Part shown: positions 1 through 3,908 of the stretch, piece after piece
How the letters are laid out: every line of letters begins with the position of its first letter
How positions within the stretch are numbered: the first letter of the stretch is position 1
Assembly: GCA_964407525.1 (NCBI GenBank)
Contig: CAYOWC010000337.1
Location: 1 to 5,199, forward strand
DNA: 5,199 bases
DNA from: DUZB01 sp964407525
Lineage (GTDB): Bacteria; Desulfobacterota; DSM-4660; Desulfatiglandales; Desulfatiglandaceae
Direction: 5' to 3'
Program-made: the position numbers and the translations under genes
The notes under the pieces: model-generated
What the model was told of the DNA's origin: nothing
The model's input: only the letters and a program-made list of their open reading frames with translations
Databases searched by the model: none

Positions 1-872
1 ATTTTTTTTTCGGCCATGAGGTCTATCCATTCCTGGGAACTCTCCATATCATTGGCACCGTCCCCTGAATAGGTCTGCGTCCCCCATTCCGTAACGAAAA
101 TGGGAAGATAGTTGGATACATTTCTGATCTTTTCAAGGTAGTCTGACTTGTGCGAGGCCGCATAGAAATGGAAAGCGTACATCACATTATGGCCATTCGT
201 TCCGCTTAAAGCATTGTTAACAATCTCCATGGGATCCCGTCCCTCAGAAATGCCGAAGGAAGACCAGGCCGGAGTTCCAACAATAATTATTCCGTCAGGA
301 TCGTTCGCCCGGATGATCGGTATCAGATCTTCCGCATAGGTTTTGACCCGACTCCAATCAACACCGTTGGGTTCATTACACAATTCGTACAGAACATGTC
401 CTTTTTTGCCATGTTTTTCTGACATGTAAGTAAAGAATTCCCTGGCGTGTACGATGTTGTCCCAGGGATCACCCGGATTCAGGGTATGCCAGTCGAGAAT
501 AACGTACATTCCCCTTTCAAAGGCTTCGTCCACGATGGTATCAATCATCGTTTTGTACCCTGTTGGGTCTGTTTTATAGCCACCTTCATCAACATACATG
601 GCAGCTCTGAAAACCCCTGATTCCCAATCGTACGCAAGAGCATCTAATGAGGCCTCGTTAATACAGTCATTCCAGCCAAACCACTGAAGTCCATGACTGC
701 TCATGCCTCTCAACTGAATGGGCTGTCCAACCGCATCGCAGAGCTGATTGGCGACCACTTTAAGCCTACCGTATTCCGCTATGGGCGCTATCTGCGAAAA
801 GATGTTTGAGGTGAATGCAAAAGTGACGAAAACTACGATAAAAATTGTTCGGTAGACAAATCTCCGTTTCAT
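1..872 (-). CDS. Secreted GH5 (subfamily 2-like) endoglucanase / cellulase, C-terminus cut by window edge
   Basis: The first 290 codons are visible, reading from ATG at 872 without a stop to base 3, so the gene continues past the window start. Residues 1-26 form a signal peptide (basic MKRR, hydrophobic core FIVVFVTFAF), so the enzyme should be exported. The GH5 fold is clear: QLRGMSSHGLQWFGW (about 53-67), FRAAMY with Arg89, VILDWH with His129, LYELCNEPNG with the acid/base Glu167, AFHFYAA with His235 and Tyr237, and PIFVTEWG with the nucleophile Glu262. The 95-residue spacing of the two glutamates and the wording of the motifs resemble Bacillus Cel5A-type subfamily 2 enzymes, which cleave internal beta-1,4-glucan bonds of cellulose. 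Only the last strand and helix of the barrel and any C-terminal modules are missing. The start is supported by AAAAGGAGG five bases upstream. The gene is preceded by a sigma-54-type promoter and lies downstream of a sensor and activator set, which suggests induction by polysaccharide breakdown products. Family assignment is very secure; exact substrate is inferred. Confidence 0.95.
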   Translation of the reverse strand, partial: MKRRFVYRTIFIVVFVTFAFTSNIFSQIAPIAEYGRLKVVANQLCDAVGQPIQLRGMSSHGLQWFGWNDCINEASLDALAYDWESGVFRAAMYVDEGGYKTDPTGYKTMIDTIVDEAFERGMYVILDWHTLNPGDPWDNIVHAREFFTYMSEKHGKKGHVLYELCNEPNGVDWSRVKTYAEDLIPIIRANDPDGIIIVGTPAWSSFGISEGRDPMEIVNNALSGTNGHNVMYAFHFYAASHKSDYLEKIRNVSNYLPIFVTEWGTQTYSGDGANDMESSQEWIDLMAEKK

Positions 873-877
873 GTCTG

Positions 878-886
878 CCTCCTTTT
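878..886 (-). promoter_or_regulatory. Strong ribosome binding site of the cellulase gene
   Basis: AAAAGGAGG on the minus strand, five bases before ATG 872. It is close to a perfect Shine-Dalgarno sequence and fixes the start of the GH5 gene. Confidence 0.9.
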
Positions 887-917
887 GATGATCTATGAAC
901 TCCATGAAAATTGCCTG

Positions 918-935
918 GGCTGAAAATCATCAGCC
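918..935 (-). other. Hairpin in the predicted 5' leader of the cellulase mRNA
   Basis: On the minus strand GGCTGA (935-930) and TCAGCC (923-918) form a perfect 6-bp stem around a 6-base loop. It would sit about 20 nt after the predicted sigma-54 start site (near 956) and about 30 nt before the ribosome binding site. It has no U-tract, so it is not a terminator. It may stabilise the leader or bind a regulator; no function can be shown. Confidence 0.35.
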
Positions 936-966
936 ATGTAAACCACGTCTTCCACCCAAACAGAAC

Positions 967-982
967 AGCAATTACCATGCCC
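967..982 (-). promoter_or_regulatory. Sigma-54 (-24/-12) promoter for the cellulase gene
   Basis: The minus strand reads GGGCATGGTAATTGCT. Against the sigma-54 consensus TGGCAYR-N4-TTGCW every defined base matches except the first (G for T). The GG (981-980) and GC (969-968) are separated by exactly 10 bases, the spacing the RpoN holoenzyme requires. The transcript would start near 956, giving a leader of about 84 nt before ATG 872. A sigma-54-activator-family gene lies immediately upstream, and a phased repeat array sits at a typical enhancer distance, which makes a chance match less likely. The start site itself is inferred. Confidence 0.72.
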
Positions 983-1097
983 TAAAGAGATTGGAACCTC
1001 TGTTCAATGTGTAAAAGATAGGTAACGCTTTAATATTTGGGCTGAATTTTCAAGATCCATCAAGGTCTTGGGATAGGAAATGCATACGTAAAATATT

Positions 1098-1129
1098 TCT
1101 CAGTGAGTCAAAGTGAGCTCTCAGTGAGT
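1098..1129. promoter_or_regulatory. Enhancer-like activator binding array (upstream activating sequence)
   Basis: Two perfect 11-bp direct repeats TCTCAGTGAGT occupy 1098-1108 and 1119-1129, offset by 21 bp or two helical turns. Each contains the odd palindrome CTCA-G-TGAG (centres 1103 and 1124), as expected for a dimer site. A third, half-conserved copy (CAAAGTGAG, 1109-1117, centre 1113) lies between them, so AGTGAG recurs at 1102, 1112 and 1123, spaced 10 and 11 bp, on one face of the helix. The centres lie about 147-168 bp upstream of the predicted sigma-54 start site, the usual place for enhancer-binding protein sites. The natural candidate ligand is the adjacent activator; that pairing is inferred. 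Confidence 0.6.
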
Positions 1130-1218
1130 GACAAAACAATAGGAGTTTCTCTTTTTGGGCGGAATTCAAACAGGGGACAGGAAGAAATAGATGACTATGG
1201 TTTATCAGCGATTGTGAT

Positions 1219-1497
1219 TCACTCCCGGGGGGCGGTTTTCAGACGGGCTCTCCATTCGTTCTTGAAATAATCAACAATAAGATAATCATTCTCGTAAATC
1301 TCATGTTTGTTTAAAGCCCTATTTTTTGCCTCTACTCCTATGAGCCGAATCAGAATCTCACGGTGGGTTTCAAAAGAAGACAACGGTTTTTTCCCTTTCC
1401 GATCCCAGAGGATAGTGGACATTTCTTTTCTTTTCAAACTATTGTCCGGATGCAAAACAAGGAACAGAAGTACTTTGTAACAGTGGATTTTTCCAGC
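1219..1497 (-). CDS. C-terminal fragment of the sigma-54-family activator, winged-helix-like (5' end lost in assembly gap)
   Basis: An open frame of 92 codons runs from the gap edge (1497) to TGA at 1219-1221. It is in a different frame from the part beyond the gap, but 100 N is a placeholder for unknown length, so this need not be a frameshift. The simplest reading is that it is the end of the activator gene. The sequence has a helix (YKVLLFLVLHPDNS), a second helix with LKRKEMSTILW, a third (LSSFETHREILIRLI) and a closing hairpin-like stretch (HEIYENDYLIVDYF). This helix-helix-helix-wing order, and the pattern 'LFLVLHPD..LKRKEMSTILW', resemble OmpR-type winged-helix DNA-binding domains more than the Fis helix usual in this family. 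A separate small gene starting inside the gap is the alternative. Domain call is by pattern only. Confidence 0.6.
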   Translation of the reverse strand, partial: AGKIHCYKVLLFLVLHPDNSLKRKEMSTILWDRKGKKPLSSFETHREILIRLIGVEAKNRALNKHEIYENDYLIVDYFKNEWRARLKTAPRE

Positions 1498-1597
1498 NNN
1501 NNNNNNNNNNNNNNNNNNNNNNNNNNNNNNNNNNNNNNNNNNNNNNNNNNNNNNNNNNNNNNNNNNNNNNNNNNNNNNNNNNNNNNNNNNNNNNNNN
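1498..1597. other. Assembly gap (100 N) inside the activator gene
   Basis: Exactly 100 N, the usual placeholder for a scaffold join of unknown size. It interrupts the activator between its AAA+ module and its C-terminal domain. Reading frames that cross it are artefacts of the placeholder length, including the tail LEKSTVTKYFCSL that appears if the upstream frame is simply continued to a stop at 1434. Confidence 0.97.
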
Positions 1598-2990
1598 TTA
1601 CCGGCCCGGAAGACAAATTCTTTTCGGGAAAATTTTCGTACCACGCAAGATAGTCCTCCCCTCTTTCCCTTACTTTGTTGATCGCCTGTGTCCAGGTCAT
1701 CAGTCTATTTTCATGAAGGAGCTCATTGGCTAGAAAAAGCAGCGACTGCAGTTCCCCCACGTTTGCTTCCCAGTCTGTCTTCAGGTATCGCAAGTGTCGC
1801 AAAGCAGGAATGGTCAGCGGCCTCCCTTCCGGCCGGCTGTTCTTCCAAACGGATATGGCAATCTGCGGAATGTCTTTGGGACGTGCGGATATGGGTGGAG
1901 ATTGAATAATCCTTTGAAAACGAAACAGGAAATCTTCTCTCAAATATCCGGATTTGATCATGTCTCTGATCGGCTTGTTGAGCGTAAACATAAGCCAGGT
2001 TTCAGCAGATTCGCTCAACGGTTTTTTCATGGGCCGCGCTCCCACACGCCGGTATGAAGGAGGATCGGAAATCAAGCAACGGAGAAATGCCCCCTGTAGT
2101 CCTTTAGGATCTTCGGCGGCATCGATATCATCAACGAGCAAGGCGCCTTTACCGGCACTCTCCATAAGCCCCATGGCCCCATGGCTATCGCTGCTGGTAA
2201 ACGCCCCCGGCCAGTATCCGAATATTTCGCTGAGCAAAAGACTTTGGGTAAACGTTCCACAGGCTACAGCAATGAACTTCCCTTTTTCCAACCCGGAAAC
2301 ATCGTAGAGAGCGTTTGCAATCAGTTCTTTTCCTGTTCGGCTCTCGCCGATAATCAGTACGGGATGGTGTGTTTTCCTACTCTCCGGTTTTTTCCCATAG
2401 TCAACTATTTTCCTCCGTACCTCATGGGTAACACGGCTGAATCCCCTCATCCCCTTTGTTTTCTGAAAAAGAAAAATCCGCTCGAGAACCGGTTCCTGCG
2501 ACTGATCATGCCAGGGCACAGCGTGCAGTTCATGCTTGCCGGCATATTTCATCCCACCCTTGTCGGTCACAAAAATAAGGAAGGCGTCGTCTTTCAAGTC
2601 TTGAAAATGGCTCTCCGGCCCGGAATGAGAGCATAAATTTTCCATTCCACTTTTTGAAGTAAGAATAATGGCTGGAGATTCGCGTGCGAACAATAAAAAT
2701 TCAAGCAGACCGTGTAATTTGAGCTGTACCGTTTCACTCCTGTCAAGTTCACCAAAGTATATACTGTTGTCGGAAATGTGGAATTCTTCCTGAATGCCCG
2801 CTCTACACACAACATCATCGGTTATCAGGACAAGCCGCAGTCGCTCATCACAGTTCGATCCGGAATCCTGGATTTTTCTAATGTGTTTCTTCACATAGAG
2901 GCGTAGCCACTTGCTTGCAGCAACAGGAATTTTCCCATCACCGAAGAGTAGAAAGATATCCGCTGAAATTGGGGAGGAATCGTAATTCAT
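1598..2990 (-). CDS. Divergent sigma-54-dependent activator (bacterial enhancer-binding protein), N-terminal and AAA+ part
   Basis: 464 codons are readable from ATG 2990 to the gap; the gene probably continues in 1497-1219. Residues 1-205 match no domain I recognise: there is no receiver pattern, and no GAF or PAS motif is obvious. Residues about 205-425 are the sigma-54 interaction AAA+ ATPase: Walker A GESRTGKE (215-222), the GAFTGA-loop position with GAFTSS (262-267), Walker B ALLVDDID (283-290), sensor I region LMFTLNKP (Asn338) and arginine fingers in LREDFLFRF (Arg351, Arg357). Departures from the family are Ser-Ser instead of Gly-Ala in the loop that touches sigma-54, Asp instead of Glu as the second Walker B acid, and Gly412 where the sensor II arginine of 'NVREL' belongs (NVGEL). 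These proteins normally use ATP to open sigma-54 promoters, and such a promoter precedes the neighbouring cellulase. An in-frame TGA shortly upstream and no other start support ATG 2990; AGAGG at 3001-3005 is a weak, distant ribosome site. Confidence 0.85.
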
Positions 2991-3000
2991 ATGAGCGTAG

Positions 3001-3005
3001 CCTCT
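3001..3005 (-). promoter_or_regulatory. Weak ribosome binding site of the activator gene
   Basis: AGAGG on the minus strand, 10 bases before ATG 2990. It is shorter and further away than the sites of the cellulase and receiver genes, which suggests low translation of the regulator. Confidence 0.4.
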
Positions 3006-3027
3006 GACCGGGAAAGATGGTCAGTCT

Positions 3028-3053
3028 GATCGAGAAAGAAACTTCTAAAATAA
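3028..3053. repeat. Direct repeat, copy A (GATCGAGAAAGAAACTTCT core)
   Basis: The 19-bp core differs by one base from copy B at 3153-3171, 125 bp away (A versus G at position 12). Both are followed by A-rich DNA. It looks like a fragment of a dispersed genomic repeat rather than a regulator site. Confidence 0.7.
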
Positions 3054-3055
3054 GG

Positions 3056-3118
3056 TTTCAGGTGTCGGGTGTCAGTGTTCAGAACATCCAGTTTCAAATT
3101 TCAAATTTCCAGTTTCAC
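3056..3118. repeat. Degenerate 7-bp repeat array (TTTCA type)
   Basis: Nine successive heptads can be laid out in register, most carrying a TTTCA, GTTCA or TGTCA core. The best-preserved part is CCAGTTT, CAAATTT, CAAATTT, CCAGTTT at 3088-3115. It resembles the short tandemly repeated heptanucleotides known from cyanobacteria and some other bacteria. It does not encode a protein. Confidence 0.65.
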
Positions 3119-3131
3119 ACGAGCGCCACCT

Positions 3132-3149
3132 TCCCGTTTTAAAACGGGA
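3132..3149. repeat. 18-bp perfect palindrome
   Basis: TCCCGTTTTAAAACGGGA reads identically on both strands. It sits directly beside direct-repeat copy B. It could be a dimeric operator, the core of a small dispersed palindromic element, or the base of a hairpin; there is no U-tract to make it a terminator. Confidence 0.75.
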
Positions 3150-3152
3150 CCA

Positions 3153-3179
3153 GATCGAGAAAGGAACTTCTTAAAAAAA
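3153..3179. repeat. Direct repeat, copy B (GATCGAGAAAGGAACTTCT core)
   Basis: Second copy of the 19-bp core seen at 3028, with 18 of 19 bases identical. Its A-rich end forms the T-tract (minus strand) of the adjoining terminator-like hairpin. Confidence 0.7.
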
Positions 3180-3194
3180 GTCTCGCGCAGAGAC
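3173..3194 (-). terminator. Possible intrinsic terminator after the receiver gene
   Basis: The minus strand gives GTCTC-TGCGC-GAGAC (3194-3180), a 5-bp stem with a 5-base loop, followed at once by seven T (3179-3173). The position, about 150 bases after the receiver stop, and the U-tract fit Rho-independent termination. The stem is short, and the same bases are part of a repeat (CGCAGAGACGC), so the call is tentative. Confidence 0.45.
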
Positions 3195-3195
3195 G

Positions 3196-3238
3196 CCCCA
3201 GTTAAATACGCTGCGCTGTCCTTCGGAATTTAACGGGG
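3196..3238. repeat. Hairpin element apparently inserted within a CGCAGAGACGC-type repeat
   Basis: CCCC-A-GTTAAAT (3196-3207) and ATTTAACGGGG (3228-3238) form an 11-bp stem with one bulged A around a 20-base centre. The flanks 'gcgcagagacg' and 'aaagaacgcaaag' would join into one of the commonly seen CGCAGAGACGCAAAG-type repeats if the element and a few bases were removed, so it may be a small inserted sequence. No transposase is present. Confidence 0.5.
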
Positions 3239-3290
3239 TAAACAAAGAACGCAAAGATTTTGTTTCGGAGAATGTTTTCGATAGCGCGTG

Positions 3291-3353
3291 ACTGCTTACT
3301 GCCTACTACCTACTACTTACTGCCTACTGCTTACTGCTTACTTCTTACTGCCC
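3291..3353. repeat. 7-bp tandem repeat array (ACTGCTT / ACTGCCT), nine units
   Basis: Nine uninterrupted heptads can be read: ACTGCTT, ACTGCCT, ACTACCT, ACTACTT, ACTGCCT, ACTGCTT, ACTGCTT, ACTTCTT, ACTGCCC. The array runs into the receiver gene: its last units supply the stop codon (3345-3347) and the final Gln codon. The unit number may vary between strains because it can slip during replication. Confidence 0.85.
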
Positions 3354-3797
3354 GTGGTACACTCCCTCTTCTTCCAATCTTGAAAAAAAACCTTTCAAGG
3401 CCGTCTCAAGGTTTGTCTCCGCCTTCCAGTATGTTCGCACGACCCTATCGTCGCTGAGGAACCTATTAGCATCGTGGGCAGGGAACATTTCATAAAGTTC
3501 CAGTTCACCGTCAAAATGGGACCAAACAATGACATATGGATGAAAGAGGTTCGGTTCTTTGTTGTGAAACCCGGGTATATTTCGGAGGGCTTCAAGCCCA
3601 TTGATCCCTCGACCCAGGTTCAGATCCAGAATGACAATATCGGCAGGTCTCGACTTTTGTTCTTCGGTAAGCTCCCCACTGCCATCCCATTCAACCATAT
3701 GAAGCTCCAGTTTGGAATCAAAGGCAGTACGCCCAACCACTTTTTTTGCCGTTTCCCTATACTGTTTTTCGTCTTCAACGATCCAGACAACTGGCAT
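3345..3797 (-). CDS. Stand-alone response regulator receiver domain (CheY-like, 150 aa)
   Basis: The whole protein is one receiver domain with no output module. Visible landmarks are the first strand WIVEDE with the metal-binding acids Glu8/Asp9, the phospho-accepting Asp58 in DIVILDLNLG, the switch Ser93 in VIVWSH, and the conserved Lys125 in TYWKAE (Ala instead of the usual Pro after it). All residues needed for phosphorylation are present. Between the second and third strands it is somewhat longer than CheY (about 120-130 aa). ATG 3797 follows AAAAAGGAG seven bases upstream. The gene lies 111 bp after the sensor kinase and ahead of an AAA+ activator without its own receiver. The likely role is to take phosphate from the sensor and pass the signal by protein contact, directly or through a partner not in the window. 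Its last codons and stop are formed by a heptad repeat, so the C-terminus may have been reshaped by repeat expansion. Confidence 0.88.
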   Translation of the reverse strand: MPVVWIVEDEKQYRETAKKVVGRTAFDSKLELHMVEWDGSGELTEEQKSRPADIVILDLNLGRGINGLEALRNIPGFHNKEPNLFHPYVIVWSHFDGELELYEMFPAHDANRFLSDDRVVRTYWKAETNLETALKGFFSRLEEEGVYHGQ

Positions 3798-3803
3798 GCC
3801 GGC

Positions 3804-3813
3804 ACTCCTTTTT
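3804..3813 (-). promoter_or_regulatory. Ribosome binding site of the receiver gene
   Basis: AAAAAGGAGT on the minus strand, with GGAG ending eight bases before ATG 3797. It supports that start. Confidence 0.85.
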
Positions 3814-3818
3814 ACAGC

Positions 3819-3895
3819 GGTTCATGGTTCACGCTTCACGGTTTACAGTTCGGGCAGGATTAAACCCCTGAACCCATGAACCTCTGAACCGTGAA
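3819..3895. repeat. Heptad repeats forming an imperfect inverted repeat between sensor and receiver genes
   Basis: Heptads TTCATGG, TTCACGC, TTCACGG, TTTACAG, TTCGGGC run from 3821 to 3855. On the other side TGAACC or TGAATC recurs at 3869, 3877, 3885 and 3892. The two halves are complementary: GGTTCATGG (3819-3827) pairs with CCATGAACC (3874-3882), and the pairing extends four more bases past a single-base bulge. The array fills nearly all of the 111-bp spacer. In RNA it could fold into a long stem between the two genes and alter relative expression or message stability; there is no U-tract. Confidence 0.65.
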
Positions 3896-3908
3896 TCTGT
3901 GCCCCCCT

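Larger units (their letters stand above)
873..1218. other. Regulatory intergenic region upstream of the cellulase
   Basis: This 346-bp stretch lies between the activator gene stop (1219) and the cellulase start. From the cellulase outward it holds the ribosome binding site, a leader hairpin, a sigma-54 promoter and an enhancer-like repeat array at 1098-1129. I see no additional gene in it, and no convincing intrinsic terminator directly after the activator gene. The small reading frame starting at 978 only overlaps the cellulase start in another frame and shows no family features. Confidence 0.7.
2991..3344. other. Repeat-rich intergenic region between receiver and activator genes
   Basis: No gene is visible in these 354 bp. 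They hold, from low to high coordinates, a copy of a 19-bp direct repeat, a degenerate heptad array, an 18-bp palindrome, the second direct-repeat copy, a terminator-like hairpin with a T7 tract, a hairpin element that splits another repeat, and most of a second heptad array. I found no convincing sigma-54 or sigma-70 promoter for the activator gene, although one must lie here if the terminator works. Confidence 0.7.

Noticed and set aside
766..978. 70-aa minus-strand frame overlapping the cellulase start
   Set aside because: It lies over the signal peptide region in another frame, begins inside the sigma-54 promoter and has no family features.
1434..1497. Tail LEKSTVTKYFCSL... as the real end of the activator
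   Set aside because: It exists only because the gap is drawn as 100 N. The other frame over the same bases is coding-like and extends to 1219.
2181..2636. 151-aa plus-strand frame opposite the activator gene
   Set aside because: Antisense to well-conserved AAA+ motifs, low-complexity composition and no recognisable domain; a shadow of the real gene.
3112..3131. TGGCGCTCGTGTG as a sigma-54 promoter for the activator gene
   Set aside because: The -24 half is acceptable but there is no GC at the required -12 position.
3291..3353. CRISPR array
   Set aside because: Units are 7 bp with no spacers and no cas genes nearby; it is a simple heptad repeat.
3474..3863. 129-aa plus-strand frame opposite the receiver gene
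   Set aside because: The minus strand encodes a clear receiver domain here. The plus frame runs on into heptad repeats and shows no motif.
3854..3872. Second sigma-54-like promoter before the receiver gene (GGGGTTTAATCCTGC)
   Set aside because: GG-N10-GC spacing can be found, but most other consensus bases are absent and the site lies within repeat DNA.
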